The notes beneath the pieces were generated by a model that ran no database searches, was not told where the DNA came from, and worked only from the letters and a program-made list of their open reading frames with translations. DNA of 64,000 bases from Farysia itapuensis (taxonomy: Eukaryota > Basidiomycota > Ustilaginomycetes > Ustilaginales > Ustilaginaceae), in NCBI GenBank assembly GCA_023212645.1, contig JALBYC010000030.1, forward strand, positions 62,001 to 126,000. The letters run 5' to 3'. Both the position numbers and the translations under genes were made by a program. Of this stretch, positions 10,350 through 20,628 are shown one piece after another. Numbering within the stretch: position 1 is the first letter of the stretch; every line of letters begins with the position of its first letter.

Positions 10350-13300
10350 ATGTCGGATCAGATTCACATAGATGCTGGCGCATTCCAGCGTCGAGTCAAG
10401 AGCATCTTGACCGCCTGGAAAGCCAACGACTCATCGGAGGACTACGAACAGCTCCGTCAGGTCGACTCCTTCATCGTAGTCATGGGCGGTCAGAATGATG
10501 AGCTCATGTACTCCAAGACAACAGCACTTCACTCTTGGCTTCTCGGCTACGAATTCCCTTCCACCGTGATCCTCTTCACCAAGACTAGCATCGTCTTTGT
10601 CACGAGTGCCTCGAAAGCCGCTCATCTAGAAGCTCTCAAATCTGCCAATGCGGACTTCGGCATCGAAATCCTCAAGAGGAGCAAGGATGAGGCGGCAAAC
10701 AAGGCCATCTGGGACGACCTCATCTCTCGCATCGAATCTGAGGGCAAGAAGATGGGCAATTTGCCCAAAGATAAGCCTATTGGCAAATTTGCTGACGAAT
10801 GGTCTTCAGTGTTTGAAGAAGTCAGGACGAAAAAGGGTATTCAGACCATCGACGTTGGTCCGTCTCTCAGCTCGCTCTGGGCGGCCAAAGATGAAGACGA
10901 ATTGAAGTCGATAAAGTACGCCGCCAAGATGAGCTCAGCTGTCATTTCCGACTACTTTGAAAACGAGATGACCACCATCCTCGACGAGGGCAAGAAGGCA
11001 ACTCACGAACAACTTTCGGAAAGAGTCGAGGCCAAGCTTGACGACGCAAAAATGTGGAAAAAGTACAAGGCGCTCGAAGGTGCTGACCTGTCGTTGGCGG
11101 ATTGGTGCTACACCCCTATCGTCCAATCTGGTGGTGAATACGATTTGAAAACTTCCGCCATCTCAAGCAACAAACGCTTGGCAGGCGCTGATGGAAAAGG
11201 TGGTGTCGTCATCTCCAGCATGGGAGTCAAGTACAAGAACTATTGCAGCAACATCGGCAGAACCTACCTCATTGATCCACACAAGAGCCAGCAGAAGACA
11301 TACGCCTTTTTGCACGAATTGCAGACTGAGATTGTCGAGAAACATCTCCGAGCCGGTGTCAGCTGCAAAGACGTTTACGCTAAAGCCCTCGAAATTGTCC
11401 GCGCCAAGGACGAGAAGCTTGCGCAGTCCTTTGTCAAGAACATTGGTTTTGCCATTGGCCTTGAGTTCCGCGACAGTACCTATGTCGTGTCCGCCAAGAC
11501 TTCGCGCAAACTCAAGAAGAACATGGTGATCAACCTTTCGATTGGCTTCCAAGATCTCGATGATCCGAATCACTCTGATGCGGTCTACTCTCTCTTGCTG
11601 ATCGACACACTTCGAGTCAATGACGGAGTGGCTGCCACTTTCCTCACTGATCGCGTTCGGGGAACCAATGACATGGCCTTCTTCTTTAAAGACGATGAAG
11701 AAGACGAAGAGGTAGAAGATCGACGCAGCCCAGTGAAGTCCGACGCAAAGATCACGCCAGGTGGCAAAGTACTCCGCAACAAGAATCGCGGAGCAGCGAT
11801 GGACGATACGGCGGCCGAGAAGACCAAGGCGCACCAGAAGGAGCTCGCTCGACAAATGCAGGAGGATGGACTGGCGAGATTTGCCGGTGAGGATGGTGAA
11901 GGCAACGCTTCCAATGAAAAAGTGGTTCGCCGATTTGAGAGCTACAAAAGAGAGAATCTGCTTCCGCCAAAGGTGGTCGACCTCAAGATCCTTGTGGATC
12001 ACCGCGCGCAATCCATCATCTTGCCCATCTATGGTTTCGCAGTTCCCTTCCATGTCAACACGCTCAAAAATATCAGCAAGAGCGACGAGGGCGAATACAC
12101 ATATCTTCGCCTCAACTTTGTCACGCCTGGTCAGATTGCCGGCAAGAAGGAGGACGTGCCATTCGACGATCCAGATGCAACCTTTGTGCGCAGCATGAGC
12201 TACAGGTCGACCGACTCTGCTCGATTCGCCGAATTGTACCGCGAGATCACCGAGCTGCGAAAATCGGCAACCAAGCGCGACGCGGAAGAAAAGGAGCTAG
12301 CCGACGTTGTCGAGCAAGACAAGCTGATTCTGTCCAAGTCACGCACCTACACACTCCCAGAAGTGTTCCCTCGACCGGCGCTGGAGGGCAAGCGAGTGCC
12401 TGGCGATCTCACTATACATCAGAATGGTCTTCGATTCTCGTCTCCGCTTCGACCCGATCAGAGGATTGATCTGCTTTTCTCCAATATGAAGCATCTCTTC
12501 TTCCAGCCCTGTGACAAGGAGCTCATTGTGATTGTACACGTGCATCTCAAGTCGCCCATCATGATTGGCAAGCGGAAAGCCAAGGACATTCAGTTCTACC
12601 GCGAAGCATCAGATGTTCAATTTGACGAGACAGGCAATCGAAAGCGCAAGTACCGATCTGGTGACGAAGACGAGATCGAATTGGAGCAGGAAGAACGACG
12701 CCGACGATCGCAGCTCAACAAGGAGTTCAAGATGTTTGCAGAGCGTATTGCAGAAGCGTCAGAGGGTCGCGTCTCGGTCGATGTGCCTTATCGCGAACTG
12801 GGTTTCAGCGGTGTGCCTTTCCGCACCAATGTGCTGTTGCAGCCGACGACTGACTGTCTGGTGCATCTGACGGATCCTCCGTTCCTGGTCATCACTCTGA
12901 CGGATGTCGAGATCGTGCATCTCGAACGTGTTCAATTCGGGCTTCAGTCGTTCGACATGGTCTTCGTATTCTCTGACTTTTCGCGTGCGCCAATGCACGT
13001 TACTTCGATCCCGACGACGTCGCTCGACGATGTCAAGCAGTGGCTCGATTCGGTCGACATCTGCGTGACCGAGGGAGCCGTCAACCTGAACTGGGGCGCA
13101 ATTATGAAGACGGTGAACGAAGATCCTTACGACTTCTTCGTCGAAGGAGGTTGGGGATTCTTGCAGGCCGATTCAGACGATGAAGGCTCCGACGAGAGCG
13201 AGTCGGGCTCCGAATTTGGCAGTGCTATGGACGAAGGTGATCTGGAATCGGAGGCGGAATCCGAGTCTGGGAGCGACTTTGGCGATTCGGCAGCCTCCGA

Positions 13301-13445
13301 GAGCGGATCGGGCGACTTTGAAGAGGAGAGCGACGAGGGCGAAGACTGGGACGAGATGGAGCGCAAAGCTGCTCGCGCCGACGACAAGAAGCGTCGTCAA
13401 GGCGGCTCGGACGACGAGGACGACGGGCGCAAAAAGCGACGCTGA
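10350..13445 (+). CDS. spt16: FACT complex large subunit Spt16
   Basis: A single exon of 1,031 residues from the ATG at 10350 (MSDQIHIDAGAFQRRV); Spt16 proteins are about 1,000-1,050 residues. The N-terminal half is the catalytically dead aminopeptidase-P-like domain, seen in segments such as GVVISSMGVKYKNYCSNIGRT and INLSIGFQDL. The middle carries the Spt16 and Rtt106-like/PH modules (VRRFESYKRE, LRLNFVTPGQ, GDLTIHQNGLRFSSPLRPDQ). Residues after ~930 form the acidic Asp/Glu/Ser tail that contacts H2A-H2B, ending in a basic KKRR. With Pob3 and an HMG protein it reorganises nucleosomes during transcription and replication in the nucleus. It converges on the alkyltransferase-like gene 59 bases away. 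Confidence 0.98.
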   Translation: MSDQIHIDAGAFQRRVKSILTAWKANDSSEDYEQLRQVDSFIVVMGGQNDELMYSKTTALHSWLLGYEFPSTVILFTKTSIVFVTSASKAAHLEALKSANADFGIEILKRSKDEAANKAIWDDLISRIESEGKKMGNLPKDKPIGKFADEWSSVFEEVRTKKGIQTIDVGPSLSSLWAAKDEDELKSIKYAAKMSSAVISDYFENEMTTILDEGKKATHEQLSERVEAKLDDAKMWKKYKALEGADLSLADWCYTPIVQSGGEYDLKTSAISSNKRLAGADGKGGVVISSMGVKYKNYCSNIGRTYLIDPHKSQQKTYAFLHELQTEIVEKHLRAGVSCKDVYAKALEIVRAKDEKLAQSFVKNIGFAIGLEFRDSTYVVSAKTSRKLKKNMVINLSIGFQDLDDPNHSDAVYSLLLIDTLRVNDGVAATFLTDRVRGTNDMAFFFKDDEEDEEVEDRRSPVKSDAKITPGGKVLRNKNRGAAMDDTAAEKTKAHQKELARQMQEDGLARFAGEDGEGNASNEKVVRRFESYKRENLLPPKVVDLKILVDHRAQSIILPIYGFAVPFHVNTLKNISKSDEGEYTYLRLNFVTPGQIAGKKEDVPFDDPDATFVRSMSYRSTDSARFAELYREITELRKSATKRDAEEKELADVVEQDKLILSKSRTYTLPEVFPRPALEGKRVPGDLTIHQNGLRFSSPLRPDQRIDLLFSNMKHLFFQPCDKELIVIVHVHLKSPIMIGKRKAKDIQFYREASDVQFDETGNRKRKYRSGDEDEIELEQEERRRRSQLNKEFKMFAERIAEASEGRVSVDVPYRELGFSGVPFRTNVLLQPTTDCLVHLTDPPFLVITLTDVEIVHLERVQFGLQSFDMVFVFSDFSRAPMHVTSIPTTSLDDVKQWLDSVDICVTEGAVNLNWGAIMKTVNEDPYDFFVEGGWGFLQADSDDEGSDESESGSEFGSAMDEGDLESEAESESGSDFGDSAASESGSGDFEEESDEGEDWDEMERKAARADDKKRRQGGSDDEDDGRKKRR

Positions 13446-13504
13446 GCTGCGACCCATATACACACTAACAGTGCCTGTCTGCCCCGTTACTGCACCACCT
13501 TCAA

Positions 13505-14061
13505 TTATTCGTCGTCTGATAATTCGCTGAGGTCTGAGTCGTCTTGCGCGTGATTGATGTTGTTGTGTCGGATTTGGTCCGGGTCTTCCTCGTAGCCGTC
13601 TAGTTGGACGTGGTCGGGGAACCAGCCGTATGCACTCATGCTGATCTTGTACTTTGCGTTTGGGTTGGGATGGCCGAAGTCAATGGTGACGCCTTCGCCT
13701 CTGCCGTGGTTGACGTTGACGCCTTCGTTTTGCAGTCGTTGCGCCTGTCGTGCCGCACCTTGTCCACCATCACCACGATCGGAGATGGCGCCAGACGAGC
13801 CAATGACCCGATGCCATGGCACCGTATCATCCTGCAAGAACTTGAGCGCTGCACCCACCAGCCGTGAGTGTGCAGGATGGCCGGCCAATCGAGCAATATG
13901 ACCGTACGACGTCACACGTCCATATGGGATTAAGCGCGTGATGTCGTACACCTTGGCTATCACAGACGTGTCGATACGAATCGTCAGAGCATGCTCTGCG
14001 TTCAGTCCATCCGCGGCATCGACTTACCGTGGAACACCTCTGGATTCACTTGACCCGGCAT
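13505..14061 (-). CDS. atl1: Alkyltransferase-like DNA-repair protein (Trp in place of the active Cys)
   Basis: Two exons: 14061-14028 and 13956-13505, joined across a 71-nt intron (donor GTAAGT at 14027, acceptor ATAG). Phase is preserved and gives 161 residues starting MPGQVNPEVFHAKVYDITR. The helix-turn-helix half of the O6-alkylguanine methyltransferase fold is present (PYGRVTSYGHIARL, HSRLVGAALK), including a Tyr29 and Arg43 equivalent to the nucleotide-flipping residues. At the catalytic site the motif is PWHRV: Trp59 replaces the Cys acceptor. This is the signature of fission-yeast Atl1-type proteins, which bind alkylguanine and recruit nucleotide excision repair rather than repairing by alkyl transfer. 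The C-terminus is long, His/Asn-rich and acidic (ending DLSELSDDE). The gene symbol follows the S. pombe family name. Confidence 0.9.
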
Positions 14062-14384
14062 ATGTCGATAGTATGGCGCCTGTGTATGCGTAAGGCGTAT
14101 AGGCGTACACGGTACACGGTGCACCGAGTGTGAGTTGATCAAACAATCAAAGCCTTTTTTTTTGTTCAAGAAAAAAGCTTCTCCACAATTTTGGGCGCGA
14201 AAAAGAAGAGAAATGTGGGTGAGAAAAAGGCGCAAACAAAATCAACGTGGGAGACCGCGCAGGGATCAACATTGTGCCGCTGCTGGACGTTGGACCCTGA
14301 ACAGCGTGGTGGGAAATCGAAGCGCGATATCCGGAAGAACGACTCGTCCTACTACCACCATCAACCATCACTCTAGATTCCAGA
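14062..14384. promoter_or_regulatory. Divergent promoter region between the ATL and TRIC-like genes
   Basis: This gap of 323 bases contains a T9 run at about 14156-14164 and an A6 run just after it. An E2F/MBF-like core TTTCGCGC reads on the minus strand at 14202-14195. The E2F-like match is a short-motif observation and could be chance. Confidence 0.5.
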
Positions 14385-15287
14385 ATGCTGGCTACTGTAC
14401 TTGCGCCTTTGGCGACGCTGAACGGACAATTGATGCAGCCCGTACATCCATTACTGTACCCGTTCCCATGGGCGACGACACTGCATGCATTGCGGGTGGT
14501 CATCGCGTACCGATCCATCTCCTCCGTTTTCCGTGCTCGTCGACGTGCAGAAGGCAAGACGGCAGCAGAGACACACGTCTCGATGCTTCGCGATGCAGCT
14601 GGATTTATCGTAATGGCCTGGGGTGGCGGCTTCATCGCCAATTACACGCTGTGTCAGGTCCCGCCCCAACTATTGTCTGTCTGGCCGTGGGTCAACTACC
14701 TCTCGGTATACGCCATGACGTCTGCCCTGCTCGCCGCAGCTGGCACAGGTCCGTCTGCAAAGCTGCTTGACCTCACTCTGCCCGTGCTGGATGGTGCAAC
14801 TCGAACAGCAGCAACGTATGGCGGCATCAACATGGTGCTCAACCACGCAAACCCCGTCGTTCGCTCTTCGCTGCTCATGCAGATCATCATCGGCACCATT
14901 TCGGCCTGCGGAGGCGGCATCAGCGCCTTCACCCTCAACGTCTTTGACCCCCTTGGCTGGAGTTTCAGCACACCGCCGTTCCTAAAGGCAAAGACACTGG
15001 TCGAACTCACCGACATTTTCGCTCCGGCGTTGGCCAGTGCCGTGTACGGTGTCATGACGCTGAGCCATCCAGGTTATGGTCCCGTAGTCAACACGATCTA
15101 TACCAAAAAAGCCGCCATGCTCAGTCAGGAAGGCGGCAAAGCCATTATTTCGCTCGTCATCGGATCCTGTTTCTTACTTCGGGCCATCTGGCTCCACGTT
15201 CTCACTTCTCCCCCTACCAGCGCCACCAAAGCAGCACGACCCATCGCCAGTAACAAGGCGGTGCGTGCCGTCGCGCCCAAACAGTAA
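14385..15287 (+). CDS. Polytopic membrane protein, TRIC-channel-like
   Basis: One exon of 300 residues with about seven hydrophobic segments. Features that resemble fungal members of the TRIC (trimeric intracellular cation channel) family are the RDAAGFIVMAWGGGF segment, a second glycine-rich GTISACGGGISAF segment, and PLGWSFSTPP preceding the last helices. The internal two-fold similarity between the GGG-containing helices fits TRIC architecture. TRIC channels pass K+ counter-ions across ER membranes; no targeting signal is obvious here. The tail is basic and probably cytosolic. I am confident it is a real membrane protein, less so of the family name. Its 3' end lies 59 bases from that of the convergent hydrolase gene. 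Confidence 0.72.
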   Translation: MLATVLAPLATLNGQLMQPVHPLLYPFPWATTLHALRVVIAYRSISSVFRARRRAEGKTAAETHVSMLRDAAGFIVMAWGGGFIANYTLCQVPPQLLSVWPWVNYLSVYAMTSALLAAAGTGPSAKLLDLTLPVLDGATRTAATYGGINMVLNHANPVVRSSLLMQIIIGTISACGGGISAFTLNVFDPLGWSFSTPPFLKAKTLVELTDIFAPALASAVYGVMTLSHPGYGPVVNTIYTKKAAMLSQEGGKAIISLVIGSCFLLRAIWLHVLTSPPTSATKAARPIASNKAVRAVAPKQ

Positions 15288-15346
15288 AAATGGTATTCAA
15301 ATTCCCGTGTTCTTTCTATGCTGGTGCGTGTATGTGTAAGAGACTA

Positions 15347-16402
15347 TCAAGACTGCTGCTGGACCTTCTCCTGTCCTTCAGCAATGACTCTTTCGAGGAT
15401 GGTGTTCATTTGACTGGCCAGCTGATTACCAAGTGCGTGACCAGCGTTGCTGAATTGTTGCAGTTCAGCATTCGGCATGTGCGACTTGAGGTACTCTGAA
15501 TTGCGTGGGTCGACAAGGTGGTCGACGTCACCAGTGTAGATGCAGATTTTGGGTACAGAGTCGTTGATACGTTTTAGATCGGCGTCAGGCACGTTGTGTG
15601 TCAACGCCGCCTTGATCTGCGCCAATGCACCATGTACGGATTGACGCTTGGTGAAGCCAAAGCGCCATTTGAACATATCAAAGATAACTTGTTGATTCGT
15701 CCGGGCAGGATCTTTGGCGCTCTGTTCCGCAAGCCAAGGCTCAGGGAACAGAGTGGTCATGAGACGGTTCAGACGGTATGCTTCGCTGTCGATGCCAATG
15801 ATACGGCCGCCGAGCACACGCACGAGAGAAGATAAACCGTACTTGGGTGTCCGGAACCGTCGCCCTGGCGCAGTGGACACCAGATTGAGTGAGGCCAGGT
15901 ACTCTGGTCTCTGCCGTGCCATTTCAAGACTAATCATACCGCCCATAGAGACACCGACGAGGTGGATGCTTCGCTTCTCGGTCCACCCTAACTCTTTCAG
16001 CAGGTCGAAAGTATCAATCGCCATCTCGGAAGTCTTGTAGACCCCAGGGGGCGTGTCCGAATTGCTCACGCCACGGTTGTCAAACACAAGGCACGAGTAT
16101 TTGTCTGGCTGCTTGGAGAAATGCTCCACCTGCGGAAGCCAGCCAAAGCACGAGTTGTTGAGACCCATAACAAAGACAACGTGTGTCGGACCGGAGCCAT
16201 GCACCTCGTAGTACAGCTTGAATCCGGCCTTGTCCGCCGTACGCTCTTTGCCGATCAAGGCGTGGCCCTTTTGCGTAGCTGTAGCAGGGTTGTACACAGT
16301 CGGGTGATATGCCGCGCCTGCTTTAGTCTTGACATCGTCGAGCAGCGTCTGTGTTGCTCCTTCGTACGCTGCGCCCAACGGCAGCAATGCTTCGGTCGCC
16401 AT
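15347..16402 (-). CDS. Alpha/beta-hydrolase fold protein
   Basis: The product is 351 residues from the ATG at 16402 (MATEALLPLG); the frame continues upstream to 16570 but that extension is low-complexity and probably leader. The hydrolase core is clear: an oxyanion-side HVVFVMGLNNSCFGW segment, LVFDNRGVSNSDTP, the nucleophile elbow GVSMGG with Ser152, a likely acidic residue in GDVDHLVDP (Asp294) and catalytic His322 in NAGHALGN. The substrate cannot be deduced; such proteins are esterases, lipases or epoxide hydrolases. No signal peptide or membrane segment is visible, so a soluble intracellular enzyme is likely. It is followed on the same strand, 193 bases upstream, by the Pch2-like gene. 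Confidence 0.88.
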   Translation of the reverse strand: MATEALLPLGAAYEGATQTLLDDVKTKAGAAYHPTVYNPATATQKGHALIGKERTADKAGFKLYYEVHGSGPTHVVFVMGLNNSCFGWLPQVEHFSKQPDKYSCLVFDNRGVSNSDTPPGVYKTSEMAIDTFDLLKELGWTEKRSIHLVGVSMGGMISLEMARQRPEYLASLNLVSTAPGRRFRTPKYGLSSLVRVLGGRIIGIDSEAYRLNRLMTTLFPEPWLAEQSAKDPARTNQQVIFDMFKWRFGFTKRQSVHGALAQIKAALTHNVPDADLKRINDSVPKICIYTGDVDHLVDPRNSEYLKSHMPNAELQQFSNAGHALGNQLASQMNTILERVIAEGQEKVQQQS

Positions 16403-16595
16403 CCTGTGTAGAGTGGTAAGCAACGGCGGTGGTGGACAGCTCAGTATATATGGAGGGGCCGGGCCGAAATTCGCGAGTTCCGCAATCCGGAATTTTTGGC
16501 TTTCACGCCGATCTTGGATCGCCGCTTCTACGCCTACAGACGAACTGACCACCGCATTCGAACCACACACAGATCTTCCAGGACTATGTTATCTA

Positions 16596-17970
16596 TTATA
16601 TCGTCGAGTCCGGTGCGCTGCTGCCCAAGAGCGCTTTCTGCAGGTCGTGCTGTGTCTCGACTAGCGCCTTCTGCATGCCATCAAGCCAAAGGTTGCATGC
16701 GACAGGGGTCTGTGCCAGACCAATGTGACGTGCATGCGCCAGCACCGGTAGTCGACGCAAGGTTCGGCCAGAGAGACCCTTGCACAAATGTGACAATTCG
16801 CGCAACTGCAGACTGGTGGCGAGAGCTACTGGATCTGGCTGCTCTCCCTGTGATGCTAGCGGTTCGGTCTCATCGAACGGTAAGATCGACTGTTGCAAGA
16901 GTTAGCACATTATCTCATGGAGAAAAAGCGGCTAGACTTACCGTGTTCTGTATCAGGCCGACCCTCATGAGCTCCTTCATGCAGCTTTCCAAGATCCAGT
17001 AGATGGCCTTGGGCGGTGGCAAGCCTACATACTGCTTGATGTCGGCTCGGTCGATGAAGGCGGTGTCGATGGATTCGGTGATGTTGGAAGTGGTCACGAT
17101 GAGGACATTTTTACGGTGCTTGAGTCGATCGAGCTGAGTAAGAAGTGCATTGACGACTCGTATTGCATCAGATGGCTCGGTTCCAGATGCTGCTGCACTC
17201 CTCGCCGCGGTGAGGGATTCAACCTCGTCGATCAGCACCACGACAAAGGCATCGTCATCGTCAACCATCTCGGTAATCATGCTGAAAAGCCTTTGAACCA
17301 ATTTGCCCGACTCGGAAAACCATTTGGAGAACAAAGAGTGGCTGTTGATCTCGACCAACTTGCCATGTGTATACCTGGGTAATAGTCGGATTGCCAGCTT
17401 TTGCGCTAGTGCTTTGCACAAGCTTGTCTTGCCAGTCCCTGGTGGGCCGTGAAGCAAGACTATGCGATTCCATGAAACCAGGTTAAAGTCGACGTTGGCG
17501 CTGGAAAAAAGCAAGGTTGTGTGGATATAGTTGAGCAGTTTGGGCTTGATGTCCTGTTCATACACAAGACTGTCCCACACTCCGTCGAGCGATCGAGTAG
17601 GCAGTTCAGTGACGCTCGCCGCAGTTGTCTCGTCGCCATCGTCTGCGGCAGGATCGGCTGCCGAAAATTCATCTATAATGTCCACCGCTGCAGGTTGATA
17701 TACGTGGACTTCCAAGGTGCACGAGTCTGTGGCGTGGACTGTTTGATGTCCAGAAGGACTCTCGGCGATTCGTATGCGCTCCACGTGCTCCGCAAGAATA
17801 TCTGAGCCGGACCACTCATTGAGCTCACTTTCGCACTGAATGGTGGGATACGTACGTATCAGAAAGGACCGGACTTCCGCTTCCACTACGTCGAGGCCAA
17901 CGGAAGCATACGGCTTCAATCTGACCTCGACATGCACCAAAGGCCCGCGAGAGCTGCCGAACACCTGCAT
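16596..17970 (-). CDS. pch2: Pch2/TRIP13-type AAA+ ATPase
   Basis: Two exons, 17970-16942 and 16889-16596, with a 52-nt intron (GTAAGT at 16941, CAACAG acceptor) give 440 residues, like TRIP13 (432). Walker [10 protein letters not shown] is near residues 175-183, Walker [11 protein letters not shown] follows, then [20 protein letters not shown] and, in exon 2, [16 protein letters not shown], the conserved end of the AAA lid. Before the ATPase sit the HORMA-binding N-domain and WDSLVYE. The enzyme remodels HORMA proteins (Mad2, Hop1) in spindle and meiotic checkpoints. An in-frame ATG also exists at 18102 and would add 44 residues; I prefer 17970 because VHVEV then falls where the family N-terminus begins. 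The identification is firm. Confidence 0.93.
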
Positions 17971-20628
17971 ACTGCCGTTGCAAGCTACCGGGTGACTTGT
18001 TCGAACGCGACAGATAAAAATGAGAGCAACACCAACACGACCAAAATGCAAAACGCGCAATTTACGCGCAAACGCGAAAGCTTCCATTGTCAGATTGATC
18101 ATACGGAAGTGACCAGGTCACGTGGGGCTGTGATCGAGTTTGTAAGCCATTTGCTCTCGCCCATACCTTGCAGTGACGCCGCCGTGCATCGTTGACAAGC
18201 CACATTGTGATCACGGTTCGGATGGAGCGAGCGCGCATAGGATGGGAACTTTAGTCAATTCAGTCTAGACTATAAGCGAGGGATTGATTCGGGCCCACAC
18301 GCGCACGTCACACCCGCCAAGCAAGCCAAGCGGGCCAAGCAGGGGCTCGACGCCGAGTCTGTGGCTTTCGGAGAATCACAGAATCGTGAATAGGCCGTGT
18401 AGGCACAAAAGGAGGGGGCCCGGAAATTCGCATTAGAAAGGGGAGCGGGTTGCAAGGCACACATTGGAGCCGACAAGCGAACGAATGGCCGGCACTGCGC
18501 ATTTTTTATGCGTAATGTGTTGCCTGTGTGCACTAAGCACGATTCGCGACCTGTAGAAGGCTTCAGCCGAAAAGGAGCGAAATTCGGCTACTCACTCTCT
18601 AGCATGACAACCATGAGCTAAGCAACACTGACCCAAAAGTTTACAGATATGCACAAAGATTGGCTGAAGAGGGCCGCGATCGTGCCTTTGTTCGGAGAGT
18701 AGAGCTGGAGACGAGCCATGCGACAAAATTAGAGAAATCGCGGGTGGCCGATGGTGGCACCTTTTGTTTTTGTATTACTCGTTGAGCAACGGGTCTGATG
18801 TGTGCGCGCGGTGATCAATTTGCACAAATGAAAGTCAATGCATGATCGTAATTCGGCATTTCCGCGCCAGACGGCCGGAAACAGACCCGCATCATCCTTA
18901 ATCGAGGTGTGGTATGCGAATCCGACACGGACAAGGGTCTGACTCGTCTGAGTATGTTGCTGAGTGAACGGCTGAGCCTGGTCAGCCGAATGGCATAAAA
19001 ATTTGACCGATTCGTGTGCACCCGATCGGAGCATAGAGACCAAAGGGAAATTTAGATGCAGAGGCTGTTGGAGAAAGAGGGACCGGCTGTTGGTCTCCAG
19101 CGTTTCGTGTCATGCTTTCTGTCTAGTCTTGCCTCGGTTCGAGACGTACTGCAACGATAGGGGTGGGCGCTGTGCAAAGTGATGCATCTAGCCTCGGCGT
19201 CATTTGGCGAGTTCATGTGGCACTCGAGAGCCGACGAGCGCAAGGGGGGGTCACGGCAACACGGTTGAGCATCTACAGGTGGATGATGATCATGCTTACT
19301 TTTGCGCCTCGGGATACTTCCTGCCTGCCAGAGTGCTGTGCACTGTGCATGCATGCTTGCACCTGTCGTTCCCTTGGAAGCGAGTTGACCCAAATCCAAC
19401 TCCGACCACACAAACCCCTTTCATTGTTCCCACTTGTGACTTTCCGTGCCCGCACCGCACCGCATCGCACCAAAAGCCAAAATCTCACTTTCTGTTTTGT
19501 GCACCGCAGCCGGCAGAGCCACGATACCCGGATTCACTTTCGGCGCTCACCCAGTTTGCTCCGGCCGTCGCCAATGTGCTCTCGGCCCGCATTTGCTTTT
19601 TCTGGCATGGCGTGCGAGTGACAGGCGAATCAGCCCCGAGACCGAATAAACCAATGAGCACTATAGGTCTTACCCTCTCTCGCGTGTGACGTGGACCCGG
19701 ATTTGGGCGTCCCGTGCCTTTTGGCCTTGGCTGCTTGGCTCTATTTCGCTTGAGCAGATATTTCATTGCAGCATGCAACTTGAGCTTGGAGGTTCTGTGT
19801 TTGGCTCCGAGTGGGAAGGTGGGCATGGCGAGCAAAAGGGTGCGGGTGGCTGTGACCGTGGTCAATCTCACCATCTGCATTGTGCGTCGGCTGGCTGATC
19901 CCATTGTGGAAAATACTAGTGTCCTAGTTAGCTGACTTGATTCGCGTGTGACTAGTTTAACGTCCGATGATGATGTCGCCCAGCCTTCCCCCCCTTTGGC
20001 TTGGCCGGCATCTTTGCCATGCGAGCTTGTGTTTTTTTTAGGGCTTGCACAAATTGACCGTCGCCCCTCTCCTCGCGCTCAATGCATGTGCGAACGCCGC
20101 GAAACCTGCACCGCGGGCTTGCGTTGTGGGCTTGTACCTCTTTGCTTTCTTCTCACTCGGTCTACATTTCGATCCGCTTACGCTTCTCGGTCAGCTAGCC
20201 TTCCTCGTGTGTGTCTCTCTCTCTGTGCGTGCATTTGTGCGTGCCTGGTGTGTGGCTCCTAGTGCGTCGCTCCACTTTGCAAGCAGGCTCGCTTGCGTCT
20301 CCGCTTCCTATCGCTCCGCTCGCCCATGCGCTCTTCATCATGCTCAGCAGCTCAGTTTGGTTCACATCGCTACTCACCCTGCCTGTTGTCTCTCGCTTCA
20401 TTTTCACAACCGACATCCGCTCTCAAGCCGCTTGGTGAACAAGTCTGACGGCTCTCTGCCTCCCATTGTTCCTTGTTCCCACCCTGGTCTTGCTTTCTCC
20501 TTTCTTCATCTCTTCCCATTCACCATCGAGCCGCTTTCCGTGTTGATGCCGACATCATCGTCTCTGGCCTAGCCCTATTGCGGCCTTTCCAAGCTTTGCG
20601 TTACAGCTGCCACCCTGTTCAGCTTCCT
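17971..20628. promoter_or_regulatory. Long non-coding region between the PCH2 and PCL-cyclin genes
   Basis: At 2,658 bases this is the largest gene-free stretch of the window. Its left end carries four ACGCG motifs (18005-18009, 18053-18057, 18064-18068, 18072-18076) close to the PCH2 start, and a CACGTG at 18119-18124. From about 19980 to 20620 the + strand is pyrimidine-rich (CT-runs near 20215-20225 and 20440-20520), as expected for a long 5' leader of the cyclin. A frame stays open at 20045-20572 but without an ATG at its head. A short upstream ORF (ATG at 20546, stop at 20570-20572) ends 56 bases before the cyclin ATG. I see no convincing protein or RNA gene. Confidence 0.65.

Noticed and set aside
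11163..12053. 296-codon minus frame inside SPT16
   Set aside because: Wholly antisense to a certain gene and without family resemblance; a codon-bias shadow.
13957..13963. GTG start for the ATL protein at 13963
   Set aside because: A splice acceptor ATAG at 13957 joins in phase to an upstream ATG exon, restoring the expected N-terminus.
19039..19048. ACCAAAGGGA, similar to the smut pheromone response element ACAAAGGGA
   Set aside because: One base off the known core and single; not enough to claim Prf1 binding.
20045..20572. 175-codon open frame upstream of the cyclin
   Set aside because: It has no ATG at its head and its residues follow the CT-rich leader composition; more likely 5' UTR.
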